Assembly: GCF_029664245.1 (NCBI RefSeq) | Contig: NZ_JANAIE010000007.1 | Span: 62,001 to 126,000 of the forward strand | Length of the DNA stretch: 64,000 nucleotides | Direction of reading: 5' to 3' | Origin: Profundicola chukchiensis | GTDB lineage: Bacteria; Bacteroidota; Bacteroidia; Flavobacteriales; Weeksellaceae | Shown: piece by piece, positions 45,695 through 54,590 of the stretch | How positions within the stretch are numbered: the stretch's first letter is position 1 | Layout of the letters: the number at the start of each line of letters is the position of its first letter | Program-made: the position numbers and the translations under genes | Notes under the pieces: model-generated | Databases searched by the model: none | The model's input: the letters and a program-made list of their open reading frames with translations, nothing else | What the model was told of the DNA's origin: nothing

Positions 45695-46331
45695 GATTTT
45701 GCTCTAAATACGCATTCGCTTTAGAAAAATGTCCACAACCGAAAAATCCTCTATAAGCCGAAAGTGGTGATGGGTGTGGAGCTGTTAAGATTAAATGTTT
45801 ATTCTCATCAATCAAAGCACTTTTACTTTGTGCAAACTTTCCCCAAAGCATAAAAACCACATTTTCACAATTTTCAGATACAATAGAAATCACTTTATCT
45901 GTAAATTCCAGCCAACCTTTATTTTGATGGGAGAGTGGTTTTGCCTCTTCAACACTCAGCGCTGCATTTAATAAAAAGACTCCTTGTTCCACCCAATGCT
46001 CTAAATTTCCATGGTTGGGTTGGTTTATATTTAAGTCAGAATTCAATTCTTTATAGATATTTTGTAAACTCTTTGGGATTTTAATTCCTTCGGGTACCGA
46101 AAAGCTATAGCCATGTGCTTGACCTTCTCCATGATATGGATCTTGCCCTAAAATGACAACACGAATATCTTGAGGTTCTAAATTGAATGCATTAAACAAT
46201 TGATGATGAGGAGGATAGATTGTTTTAGTTTGATATTCCTCCCCCAAAAAGCCTTTTAATTGTTTGAAATAATCAGATTCTATTTCTGATTTAAGAAGGT
46301 TTAACCAATTTTCTGAAAGTTGTTTTTCCAA
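45672..46331 (-). CDS. ung: Uracil-DNA glycosylase
   Basis: 219 residues, family 1. Water-activating loop GQDPYHGEGQAHG (catalytic Asp), VFMLWGKFAQ, and HPSPLSAYRGFFGCGHF (catalytic His, minor-groove loop). It removes uracil from DNA in base-excision repair. The start is a TTG at 46331: a TAG lies two codons upstream in frame, and the family begins about here (ENWLNLLKSE). Confidence 0.97.
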   Translation of the reverse strand: MEKQLSENWLNLLKSEIESDYFKQLKGFLGEEYQTKTIYPPHHQLFNAFNLEPQDIRVVILGQDPYHGEGQAHGYSFSVPEGIKIPKSLQNIYKELNSDLNINQPNHGNLEHWVEQGVFLLNAALSVEEAKPLSHQNKGWLEFTDKVISIVSENCENVVFMLWGKFAQSKSALIDENKHLILTAPHPSPLSAYRGFFGCGHFSKANAYLEQNQKKPILW

Positions 46332-46403
46332 GTTCTAAGTTCTATGAATTCAAAACTATAAAAATATATTCCATAATAAATAATTAAAGCTCGATTTTCA
46401 TTG

Positions 46404-46411
46404 TATTTTTG
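46404..46411 (+). promoter_or_regulatory. -7 element of mutS2, very near the ATG
   Basis: TATTTTTG ends 5 bases before the ATG at 46417. With the usual start 5-7 bases downstream, the mRNA would be leaderless or nearly so. There is no clear TTG at -33. Confidence 0.45.
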
Positions 46412-46416
46412 TCACA

Positions 46417-48567
46417 ATGAACATTCCTGATAAAACATTAGAAGATTTAGAATTTCATAAGGTTTTAGCCGAAATAGAGAAGTACGCAAAGACCCAACGA
46501 GTTAAACGTGTGATTCAACAAATTCGTCCGCTTGAATCTAAAAAAGCTATTGAATTTAGATTAAATGCAACCAATGAATTCCTTTCTGGATTACAAGGAA
46601 ACAATAGATTTCCATTTGGTGACTACGAAGATATTCGCGAGGATTTAGAAAAATTAGAGGTTGAAAATTATCGAATGCCATCTTCATCATTTTTGGCTAT
46701 TAGAACTCATATGCTTCAAATTATGGAGCTTAAAAAGTTCTTGTCAAATTTTGAAGAGTATTTTCCTGTCTTTCATAATAGAATTCAAAGAATTGACCTT
46801 CAAAAAGAAATCTTAAAACAGATTGAGAAGGTTTTTGATAAACACGGTGAAATAAAAGATGATGCGAGTTCTGAGTTAAAAGAAGTTAGAAAAAACATTA
46901 AGGCTACCTCTAGTAAACTAAGTGCCACTTTTAATGGTGCTATGCGAGCGCATCGCGAGTTTTTAGATGATATTGGAGAGTCTGTAGTAGACGGAAGACG
47001 TGTGTTGGCGGTGTCTGCTATGTATCGCAAAAAAGTAGCGGGTAGATTTGTAGGGTCAAGTAAGACGGGATCTATTTCCTACATTGAGCCAGAATCTGTT
47101 CTAAAAATTCAAAGAGAGCTAGATGAGCTTAAAGAAGATGAGAAGAAAATTATAGATGTTATTTTATTGGATTTAACCAATTTGATGAAGGAATTTCAAC
47201 CTGAATTAATTTCTTATCAGAATTTTCTTTTTCAATTAGACTTAATTGCTTCTCAAGCCAAATATGCCTACGAAATTAATGCTGTTTTGCCGACTATTAA
47301 TTATGAGAAATCTACTCACTTAATAGATGCTTATCATCCAATTTTATGGTTAAAACATAATAAAGAAGGTAAAAAGATTATTCCACAGACGATTAGCTTA
47401 AATGATGAGCAAAGAATATTGGTGATCTCTGGACCTAATGCGGGTGGTAAAAGTATCACCTTGAAAACTATTGGTTTATTGCAAGTTATGATTCAAAGTG
47501 GAATCCTGGTGAGTGTACATCCTAAAAGTAAAATGGGATTCTATGATGCTATTTTTACAGATATTGGTGACCATCAATCCATAGAGAATCAATTAAGTAC
47601 CTATTCTTATCGGTTAAAGCAGATGCGTTATTTCTTGCGAAAATCCAATGAGAATACCTTGCTTTTAATTGATGAATTCGGAACTGGATCAGATCCAGAA
47701 TTGGGAGGAGCTTTGGCAGAAGTTTTCTTAGAAGAATTCTATGATATGGAAGCCTTTGGGATTTTCACTACGCATTACACCAATATTAAAATTCTTGTTG
47801 AGCAAATGGAAGCAGCTAAAAACGCTTCTATGTTATTCGATGAGAGGTCATTAGAGCCACTATATTTATTAGAGATTGGGCAGGCGGGTAGTTCATTCAC
47901 CTTTGAAGTAGCTCAGAAAAACAAAATACCTTTTAGGTTAATCAACCGTGCTAAAAAGAAAATTGAACGCAATAAAATCCGCTTAGATAAAACCATTTTA
48001 AAACTTCAGCAAGAGAAGTTTGATGTTCAAAAGACGAAGCAGCAATTAAAGGAACTTCAATCCAAATCTGAAGAGAAAAATGAAGCTTTAGATCAAACGC
48101 AAGATAAAATACAGTCAAAACTTGTTGATTTTCAACGTTTATATGAAAATGAGCAAAAGATGATGCAGCTGGGGAAAAAGGTAGATGAAATGGCCGATGA
48201 ATATCTCAAAAAGCGCAGTCGTAAAAAGCTGATTGGAGAGTTCTTGAAATTAATTGAGATGGAAAATGCTTCAAAAAAGCCAAAAGAGCATTTTAAAATT
48301 AAAAAGAAGCAAGAAGCCATTAAGAAGAAACTGAAAAATGACTTAAATAAAAATAAAGGCAAGCTTCAAGAGGTTAAACAAAAGATTGAGAAAAAACAAA
48401 AAGAGGAGACGGCAACCAAAATTGCATCACTGAAAATAGGAGATAGGGTAAGGATTAAAGATAGTACCAGTGTGGGCACTATCGACAAGATAGAGAATGA
48501 GACCATTACCATCAACTATGGAAGTTTTAGGACAAAAATAAGTATCTTTGAAATTCAAAAAATATAA
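46417..48567 (+). CDS. mutS2: MutS2-family protein without an Smr domain
   Basis: 716 residues. N-terminal lever/clamp helices, then the ATPase: Walker A ISGPNAGGKSITLKT (about 330-345), Walker B LLIDEFGTGSDP, and the GSSFTFEVAQ signature, followed by a long charged coiled coil (about 520-665) and a small C-terminal barrel (KIGDRVRIKDSTSVGTIDKI). MutS2 typically ends with an Smr nuclease domain of about 80 residues; that is absent here. The family acts in recombination control or ribosome rescue rather than mismatch repair. The subtilase gene starts 6 bases downstream. Confidence 0.92.
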   Translation: MNIPDKTLEDLEFHKVLAEIEKYAKTQRVKRVIQQIRPLESKKAIEFRLNATNEFLSGLQGNNRFPFGDYEDIREDLEKLEVENYRMPSSSFLAIRTHMLQIMELKKFLSNFEEYFPVFHNRIQRIDLQKEILKQIEKVFDKHGEIKDDASSELKEVRKNIKATSSKLSATFNGAMRAHREFLDDIGESVVDGRRVLAVSAMYRKKVAGRFVGSSKTGSISYIEPESVLKIQRELDELKEDEKKIIDVILLDLTNLMKEFQPELISYQNFLFQLDLIASQAKYAYEINAVLPTINYEKSTHLIDAYHPILWLKHNKEGKKIIPQTISLNDEQRILVISGPNAGGKSITLKTIGLLQVMIQSGILVSVHPKSKMGFYDAIFTDIGDHQSIENQLSTYSYRLKQMRYFLRKSNENTLLLIDEFGTGSDPELGGALAEVFLEEFYDMEAFGIFTTHYTNIKILVEQMEAAKNASMLFDERSLEPLYLLEIGQAGSSFTFEVAQKNKIPFRLINRAKKKIERNKIRLDKTILKLQQEKFDVQKTKQQLKELQSKSEEKNEALDQTQDKIQSKLVDFQRLYENEQKMMQLGKKVDEMADEYLKKRSRKKLIGEFLKLIEMENASKKPKEHFKIKKKQEAIKKKLKNDLNKNKGKLQEVKQKIEKKQKEETATKIASLKIGDRVRIKDSTSVGTIDKIENETITINYGSFRTKISIFEIQKI

Positions 48568-48573
48568 TAAAGG

Positions 48574-50550
48574 ATGAAGAAATATGTATTTCTTTTAGGC
48601 GTGGGCTTGATGAGCTTGACGTATGGACAAGAAACTAATGTGGAAGAACTAAAAAAGCTGGGAGATCAATTTCAAATTGAGCATGAAGCGAATTTAAAGT
48701 TCATTTCAGAATTAGCTGCTAAAAAAGGTTGGGACGAGGCACAACTTAAAAAACATTTCTTAGGAAAATACGGTGATTATTTAGTGTATATTGATAACAC
48801 AGATATTGATCAGATTAAAGTAGCAGATGTTGATAAACTATATGATAATACTATTTCTGGAGTTGCAGTTACAGGTGAAGGAATGACGGTTTATCAATGG
48901 GATGGTGGACGTATTGATACAGCACATACCGAGTTTACGGATGATAGAGCAAGCAATATGGAATCTGCTGATTCGCCAATTTCTGATCACGCAACAGGTG
49001 TAGCCGGAATTATGGTCGCAGCTGGAGTTTCTCCTGCAGCAAAAGGAATGGCGCCTAGTGCTAATGTTGTTGGTTACGATTTTTATAACAACTTAAACGA
49101 GATTGTTACAGAGTCTGCAAATAATTTAGAATACATGATTTCTAACCACTCTTATGGTTACCAAGCAGGGTGGAAATATGGTGAATATGACCAGAGTTTA
49201 GGAGAAGGTTGGTATTGGTTTGGATATCCTTCAATGGATGAAAACGAATCAGCTTACCACGGAATCTATTCCACTTTAGATAGTTACATCGATAATATTG
49301 CTAGAAATGCTCCACAGCATTTAATGATTAAATCGGCTGGAAATGATAGAAATACAGGTCCAGGTACAGCTGTTGAACATGCGGTTTTAGGCGATAATGA
49401 TGAGTGGGAAATTTCCTCAACCTTTCGACCAGTAAACTGTGGTACTACAGGATACGACTGTTTGCCATATGGTGCAATCGCTAAGAATATTTTATTAGTT
49501 GGTTCTACCAATCAAGTGGCTGGAAACGGAAGATACAACGGACCTTCAAGCGTTTCTCCTTCTGTATTTACAAGCTTTGGACCAACAGATGATGGTCGAA
49601 TCAAGCCAGACGTAGTTACTCAAGGTTCATCTGTGGTTGTTCCAACTGCGAACAATGGATATTGGAGTCAAGGTAATGGAACTTCTTTCTCTTCACCAAG
49701 TGTGACAGGAATTGCTGTTTTATTACAACAACTTTATCATGAGTTAAATACAGAATATTTAAATGCAGCTGAGTTAAAAGCATTAATTATTAATACAACC
49801 AACGAAACTGGTGATTACCCTGGACCAGATTATAAATATGGATTTGGTTTAGTGAATGCATTCAATGCAGCAAACTTAATCGTTGATGAAACTAACAATG
49901 ATGCTATTATCATTAATGATGTTAAAGCTATCGCTGAAAAATCTTATGCTTTAACAGCTATAGGAGATGAGCCAATCAGAGCAACTTTAGTGTGGATCGA
50001 TCCAGCGAAGAATCCAGGTTCTTTATCATTTGAGTTAAACGGTAGAACGCCGATGTTGATAAATGATTTAGATATGAGAATCATTGAAGATAGTTCTTTA
50101 ACTGAATATATGCCGTGGACTCTAGATGTTGAAAATCCTTCAGCAGCAGCCGTTCCTGGTGATAATGTGTTAGACAATGTTGAGCAAATTTTAGTTCCAA
50201 GTCCATCTGCTGGTTCTTATACTTTAACAGTAAACCATAAAAATGGAATTTCAGGAATTACACAAGCTTATGCACTTGTAGTTTCTGGAGCAAAACTTTC
50301 TACTCAGTCTACAAATGATTTACAAGCTAAGAAAGTTGGAATTTACCCGAACCCAGTTCGTGATATCTTGAACCTTTCTGGTTTAGAAGGCGACGCTCAA
50401 GTTCAAATCATTAGCGCTAATGGTCAAATCGTTAAGAGCGAGAAAGTAAGCAACAAGCAAGTTAACGTGAATTCTTTACCTGCAGGAGCTTATATAATTA
50501 CTATTAAAGATGAAACGGGTGCAACTGCCCATAAATTTATCAAGAAGTAA
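48574..50550 (+). CDS. Subtilisin-like S8 serine peptidase with T9SS sorting domain
   Basis: 658 residues. Signal peptide MKKYVFLLGVGLMSLTYG; catalytic triad with Asp in VYQWDGGRID, His in SDHATGVAGIM, and Ser in GNGTSFSSPSVTG; the oxyanion Asn is in SAGNDRNTG. After the peptidase domain comes a beta domain (about 440-570), then the type A sorting domain (VGIYPNPVRDILNLSGL, ending TAHKFIKK). It is therefore a secreted or surface protease, of the Kp43-like branch by its DGG Asp motif. Its gene follows mutS2 by 6 bases, an unexpected partner that may only share a transcript. Confidence 0.93.
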   Translation: MKKYVFLLGVGLMSLTYGQETNVEELKKLGDQFQIEHEANLKFISELAAKKGWDEAQLKKHFLGKYGDYLVYIDNTDIDQIKVADVDKLYDNTISGVAVTGEGMTVYQWDGGRIDTAHTEFTDDRASNMESADSPISDHATGVAGIMVAAGVSPAAKGMAPSANVVGYDFYNNLNEIVTESANNLEYMISNHSYGYQAGWKYGEYDQSLGEGWYWFGYPSMDENESAYHGIYSTLDSYIDNIARNAPQHLMIKSAGNDRNTGPGTAVEHAVLGDNDEWEISSTFRPVNCGTTGYDCLPYGAIAKNILLVGSTNQVAGNGRYNGPSSVSPSVFTSFGPTDDGRIKPDVVTQGSSVVVPTANNGYWSQGNGTSFSSPSVTGIAVLLQQLYHELNTEYLNAAELKALIINTTNETGDYPGPDYKYGFGLVNAFNAANLIVDETNNDAIIINDVKAIAEKSYALTAIGDEPIRATLVWIDPAKNPGSLSFELNGRTPMLINDLDMRIIEDSSLTEYMPWTLDVENPSAAAVPGDNVLDNVEQILVPSPSAGSYTLTVNHKNGISGITQAYALVVSGAKLSTQSTNDLQAKKVGIYPNPVRDILNLSGLEGDAQVQIISANGQIVKSEKVSNKQVNVNSLPAGAYIITIKDETGATAHKFIKK

Positions 50551-50575
50551 TTCAGGATAAATCTTTAATAAAAAC

Positions 50576-50617
50576 TAAAAGCTAGTTGTCTCCTTGGAAA
50601 CAGCTAGCTTTTTTTAT
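50576..50617. terminator. Bidirectional terminator
   Basis: AAAAGCTAG / CTAGCTTTT stem with further pairing (TTGTCTCC with GGAAACAG), T-runs on both strands. Confidence 0.88.
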
Positions 50618-50638
50618 ACTACCTACTCAGTTTTTAGC

Positions 50639-51808
50639 CTATTTAAAGCGCCGTTTTAAAAGACGTTTTAATTGAGCTTTAATTTCTTCTCCACTATCAA
50701 AAACCATTTGTTCATGAGAAGGGAAGGGGATGAATTGATTGTAGGTTAGTTTTTGCATATGATCATCTAAAGCTCTTCGATCTCCAAAAAACTTAGCGAA
50801 ATGATTCTTAAATCCAAATTCACTATTTAGTTTTTGAGTATCAATAATTTGATTGTTTGCAAGATTAATTAAATCTACCTTACCTTGTACCAAAGCATCC
50901 TTTTCTTGAATAACTTCTTCTACACGTGCGCTAACCAGAATGACTTTATCCACTTTTATGGGTTTGCCTAAACTGTCTAACACCTTTCTACCATTTTCAT
51001 AAAGATATTCCCAGCCATCGACAATCTCTCTCTCAAACTCATGTTGTCTAGAGTTCATTCTTTCAGGAGAAACCATGATGTGTTCAATATCCATTCTAAT
51101 CAAATAATCATATTGATAATCATTTTGCTTTTTTTGGTGGTATTCAGTCCAAAAGTTATTTAAACCATAGGTGCTAATTTGAGTTAAATCATCTTCCAAA
51201 CGTTGTGGTAAGAGTTGATTCGATCTATTCTCAATTTGAATTAAAACGAAATCTGTTCCTAGATAATGAGCTTCATCCAATAGATTTTCGACATCTCTAA
51301 ATCCTGGAGATAAAGACTGTATCTTTCTCAAATCGCCATGAGCACTACGAATCTCTTGCTTATTATTAGAATCTAACTTTTTAAGACTAGCTTGATATAA
51401 ATATTCTACATAATCATTTTTAGCTTGATTAATAGCAGGTAAATAATTTTTAGTTTTAAAAAGCATTTCCTTTCCTTTATGATAAACAGGTAAGAATGGT
51501 CTTAACTGCTCTTGTCGATGATGTAAGCCTACCAAAGTATTATAAATATCACCTGTATAAGCAGGATTTTTAGCAGATTTCAAATGTTCAATCTTAGCTT
51601 CTTGAGAAGCCACCATTTTCATATAGGCATTCTGAAAAATAGGTAGAAATTTTTCTTTTTTCTTAGCCGATAATCCTTTTTGATATTCATCAATCAATAA
51701 GTCATAGGCTTTTACATAGTCTCCGGAATTCATTGATTTCTCTGCTTGTTTAAGAGAACTACAAGATGCGAGAATCAGAAATGAAAGTAAGTAGTAAAAC
51801 TGTTTCAT
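50639..51808 (-). CDS. TPR-like lipoprotein, function unknown
   Basis: 389 residues. Lipoprotein signal with lipobox ASC (Cys about 16). The N-terminal segment (SLKQAEKSMNSGDYVKAYDLLIDEYQKG) is a TPR-like helical hairpin, and helical repeats continue to about 190. The C-terminal part (about 200-389) is mixed and basic at the end (LKRLLKRRFK). No enzymatic motif. Single gene on the minus strand. Confidence 0.72.
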   Translation of the reverse strand: MKQFYYLLSFLILASCSSLKQAEKSMNSGDYVKAYDLLIDEYQKGLSAKKKEKFLPIFQNAYMKMVASQEAKIEHLKSAKNPAYTGDIYNTLVGLHHRQEQLRPFLPVYHKGKEMLFKTKNYLPAINQAKNDYVEYLYQASLKKLDSNNKQEIRSAHGDLRKIQSLSPGFRDVENLLDEAHYLGTDFVLIQIENRSNQLLPQRLEDDLTQISTYGLNNFWTEYHQKKQNDYQYDYLIRMDIEHIMVSPERMNSRQHEFEREIVDGWEYLYENGRKVLDSLGKPIKVDKVILVSARVEEVIQEKDALVQGKVDLINLANNQIIDTQKLNSEFGFKNHFAKFFGDRRALDDHMQKLTYNQFIPFPSHEQMVFDSGEEIKAQLKRLLKRRFK

Positions 51809-51967
51809 GAGTAAGGTTTTTAGAGTTATATAGCATAAAAGCCAAAGTATGTGCCAAATGTTAATGAAAAGCTAATATAATTAAAGAATATTTATTTTAA
51901 GGAACAGATCAGTTAATTATTAAGAACTATTTACTTATCAATAAATAGCTGAGAAACAATTAGAAAT

Positions 51968-51994
51968 AAAAAAACCATCTATTTCAGATGGTTA
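51968..51994 (-). terminator. Terminator of the GreA-like gene
   Basis: AACCATCT / AGATGGTT stem, then a T-run on the minus strand. Confidence 0.8.
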
Positions 51995-52015
51995 AGCTAA
52001 TTAGTATTTAAAATT

Positions 52016-52456
52016 TTAATAAATATTTAAAATCTTTTGTTCTTTATCGCCTAAAACAAGTTTATCACCTTTCTTTTTGCCTTCGTTGTTCATAAAAACT
52101 GGAGCTTCTAGTGATACACCAAAGATTGTTTTATTATCAGTTTTAATAGGAGCGAAGGTAAACCCAATAAAATACACGGCTTCTTCAGTTTCTATCACCG
52201 CACCATTTTGTACCTCCGATGATTCTCTTAGTCTTAATGATTTGATATGTTTCAAATCATTTTGCTCCATTTGTAACTTCTGATTCATCTCCAATTTTAG
52301 CTCCTGTGCATTGGCCTGATGAGATTGATCGTCCAAATCTATCGTAGATTCTTCATCTAAATCAGTAGTAGTTTCATAGGTTTCTAAAGCCTTATGTAAA
52401 TTATCTACTAATTGTTGTTGATGCTGAACGATGGTGTTCAAAATTTCCTCTCGCAT
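52016..52456 (-). CDS. GreA/GreB-like small protein, function uncertain
   Basis: 146 residues. The N-terminal half is predicted helical and charged (HQQQLVDNLHKALETYETTTD, DLKHIKSLRLR), as in the coiled coil of transcript-cleavage factors. The C-terminal 55 residues (GAVIETEEAVYFIGFTF, SLEAPVFMNNEGKKKGDKLVLG) have the strand order and KKKGD turn of the GreA/Rnk FKBP-like domain. The match is weak, so it may be an RNA polymerase-binding protein or unrelated. Monocistronic. Confidence 0.6.
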   Translation of the reverse strand: MREEILNTIVQHQQQLVDNLHKALETYETTTDLDEESTIDLDDQSHQANAQELKLEMNQKLQMEQNDLKHIKSLRLRESSEVQNGAVIETEEAVYFIGFTFAPIKTDNKTIFGVSLEAPVFMNNEGKKKGDKLVLGDKEQKILNIY

Positions 52457-52522
52457 AATATTTCTTATTTAAAATAAAGATATTAAATATTATCAAAAGC
52501 ACAACCCGAAAGTAGGGATATA

Positions 52523-52550
52523 AAAAAAGTCTCGCTATTGCGAGACTTTC
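52523..52550 (-). terminator. Terminator of the repeat lipoprotein gene
   Basis: AAAGTCTCGC / GCGAGACTTT stem with TATT loop, T-run on the minus strand. Confidence 0.88.
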
Positions 52551-52573
52551 ATATTAAAAATTTATTGATCTAA

Positions 52574-53074
52574 TTACTTAGTAATAGCGTCTTCTAATTT
52601 CTTAGCACCGTCTTTTACAGCGTTAGCTGTGTTTTCAGCACCTTCTTTAACTGCATTAGCTGCATCTTCAGCACCTTCTTTTGCGTCATTAGCAGCATTT
52701 TCAGCTCCGTCTTTTACAGACTCGATAGTGTTAGCAGCTCCATCAACAGTGTTGTCAATAGTTGCTTCGATATCTTCACCTAATTTTTCAATAGAAGATT
52801 TTGCATTTTCGTAAGAAGCGTTTGCAGCGTCTAATTCAGCTTGTGCAGCATCGATAGCATCTTGCTCTCCTGCTTCAATAGCAGCATCTAATTTAGCTTG
52901 TGCAGCTTCAACTTCAGCTTGTGCATCAACTAATGCAGCCTCAGCAGCTTCTGCTACTTCGTTAGACTCTTCAACAACTGTAGTTTCTTCAACAGTTATG
53001 TCTTTGTTTTCTTCTTTACAAGATGTTGTGAATAATAAACCTACAACTCCTAATGTTAAAAATACCTTTTTCAT
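52574..53074 (-). CDS. Lipoprotein with amphipathic 11-residue repeats
   Basis: 166 residues. Signal with lipobox TSC (Cys about 19). Residues about 40-105 are Ala/Glu-rich and alpha-helical, resembling a coiled coil. Residues about 109-163 are five tandem 11-mers such as AKEGAEDAANA, VKEGAENTANA and VKDGAENAAND. The pattern (hydrophobic 1st residue, Lys-Glu/Asp-Gly, Ala-rich) is like LEA and apolipoprotein-type repeats. It may coat a surface or protect against stress. Preceded by a good promoter and ended by a strong terminator, so probably well expressed. No homolog function known to me. Confidence 0.8.
   Translation of the reverse strand: MKKVFLTLGVVGLLFTTSCKEENKDITVEETTVVEESNEVAEAAEAALVDAQAEVEAAQAKLDAAIEAGEQDAIDAAQAELDAANASYENAKSSIEKLGEDIEATIDNTVDGAANTIESVKDGAENAANDAKEGAEDAANAVKEGAENTANAVKDGAKKLEDAITK
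52586..52750 (-). repeat. Five 33-base coding repeats
   Basis: About five 33-base units encoding the 11-residue repeats of the lipoprotein. Units share tracts such as GAAGGTGCTGAA and are diverged at third positions, pointing to older duplications rather than a fresh expansion. Confidence 0.7.
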
Positions 53075-53098
53075 AGTTTAATTAATTTTAATTTCGTG

Positions 53099-53129
53099 CA
53101 AATGTACATATAATTTGCATTTGATACAA
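53099..53129 (-). promoter_or_regulatory. Promoter of the repeat lipoprotein gene
   Basis: TTG, 20-base spacer, TACATTTG on the minus strand, about 25 bases ahead of the ATG. Confidence 0.65.
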
Positions 53130-53191
53130 TATTTATTTTTATCTCAAGTATTCATTTATTAATTTCACGCGTCAATGTTTTGCAATAAGCT

Positions 53192-53199
53192 TATCTTTG
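53192..53199 (+). promoter_or_regulatory. -7 element of the response regulator gene
   Basis: TATCTTTG, 20 bases before the ATG at 53220. No TTG at the usual distance. Confidence 0.45.
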
Positions 53200-53219
53200 C
53201 AACTTAATATTAGAATACT

Positions 53220-54404
53220 ATGCCAAATATATTAATCATCGAAGATGAACCAGCTATCCGTAATGTGTTGAGAGACATACTAACAGATGAGGATAAAACC
53301 TTTAAAGTAGAAGAGGCGGGTGATGGTGAAGAAGGGTTAGAATTAATTAAAAAGAAAGATTACGATTTAGTTATTTGTGATATTAAAATGCCTAAAAAAG
53401 ATGGTTTAGAAGTATTACAATTAGCATTAAATATAAATCCAGATTTACCTTTTTTAATGATTTCTGGTCATGGTGATATAGAAACAGCAGTGGATTGTAT
53501 TAAAAAAGGTGCCTACGACTACATTTCTAAGCCACCAGATTTAAATAGACTACTGAATAGTGTAAGAATTGCTTTAGATAGAAAATCTTTAATCAAACAA
53601 AATCGCACGCTTAAAGACGAAAACAAAGCCCTTAAGCGAAAAGTAAGCGAGAAATATGAAATGATTGGTAATTCTGATGCGCTTAATGAGATCAGAGAAA
53701 TGATCAATAAAGTAGCTTCAACAGAAGCACGTGTTTTGATTACAGGACCTAACGGTACTGGTAAAGAGCTAGTGGCACATCATATTCACGAGAAAAGTGA
53801 TCGCAACAAGATGCCGATGATTGAGGTGAACTGTGCAGCGATTCCATCTGAATTAATTGAAAGTGAGCTGTTTGGACACATGAAAGGTTCATTTACCGGA
53901 GCTCACAAAGACAAAGCTGGTAAATTTGAATTAGCTAATAAGGGAACTATTTTCTTAGATGAGATTGGTGATATGAGTCTATCTGCGCAAGCTAAAGTTT
54001 TAAGAGCTTTACAAGAGGGTAAAATTACTCGCGTGGGTGGAGATAAAGAAATCAATGTAGATGTTAGGGTATTAGCCGCTACCAATAAAGATTTAGCCAA
54101 AGAAATTGAAGAAGGTAACTTTAGAGAAGACCTTTACCACAGATTGGCTGTTATCTTAATCAAGGTTCCGGGATTGGATGAAAGAAAAGAAGACATCGAA
54201 AGTCTAGTAGAATATTTTGCTGAAAAGATTGCCATAGGTCATGGTGAGGCGAAGAAAGAATTCAGTAAAGATGCTATCGAAGCGCTTAAGGCTCAGTCTT
54301 GGACTGGTAACATTAGAGAACTACGTAACGTGGTAGAGAGGTTAATCATCTTAGGAGAAAATCCTGTTACAAAGAAAGATGTAGCCTCATTCGTTATAAA
54401 ATAA
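53220..54404 (+). CDS. Sigma-54-dependent response regulator (NtrC type) without HTH domain
   Basis: 394 residues. A receiver domain (1-125) with phospho-acceptor D54 in VICDIKMPKKDG and the Lys in YDYISKPPD; then the AAA+ domain with Walker A GPNGTGKE, the sigma-54-contacting loop GSFTGAH (GAFTGA variant) and Walker B GTIFLDEIGD; then NIRELRNVVERLI. The protein stops at VTKKDVASFVIK, where NtrC-type proteins usually continue for about 60 residues into a Fis-like DNA-binding domain. It must therefore bind DNA through a partner or act from solution. No histidine kinase is adjacent. Confidence 0.93.
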   Translation: MPNILIIEDEPAIRNVLRDILTDEDKTFKVEEAGDGEEGLELIKKKDYDLVICDIKMPKKDGLEVLQLALNINPDLPFLMISGHGDIETAVDCIKKGAYDYISKPPDLNRLLNSVRIALDRKSLIKQNRTLKDENKALKRKVSEKYEMIGNSDALNEIREMINKVASTEARVLITGPNGTGKELVAHHIHEKSDRNKMPMIEVNCAAIPSELIESELFGHMKGSFTGAHKDKAGKFELANKGTIFLDEIGDMSLSAQAKVLRALQEGKITRVGGDKEINVDVRVLAATNKDLAKEIEEGNFREDLYHRLAVILIKVPGLDERKEDIESLVEYFAEKIAIGHGEAKKEFSKDAIEALKAQSWTGNIRELRNVVERLIILGENPVTKKDVASFVIK

Positions 54405-54417
54405 TTTCACATTATGA

Positions 54418-54457
54418 AATTGCATTCAATGATTTATTGAATGCAATTTTATTTTTT
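54418..54457 (+). terminator. Terminator of the response regulator gene
   Basis: AAATTGCATTCAAT / ATTGAATGCAATTT stem followed by TATTTTTT. Confidence 0.88.
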
Positions 54458-54590
54458 CATTAAATTTATTTCTTATTAAGATTTGATATTCAATGATATA
54501 AGCTACGACTCATGATTTAGTCGTAGGAGATATTAAGTTTATCTATTATTGAAATCATCTTAAATTTTTAAAACTAATTAATTTCGCGCC

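Noticed and set aside
52586-52750. CRISPR array or variable-number tandem repeat
   Set aside because: The 33-base period is a coding 11-residue repeat with diverged units and no spacers.
53220-54404. Frameshift that cut off the HTH of the sigma-54 activator
   Set aside because: The bases after the stop hold a terminator directly, with no HTH-coding remnant in another frame.
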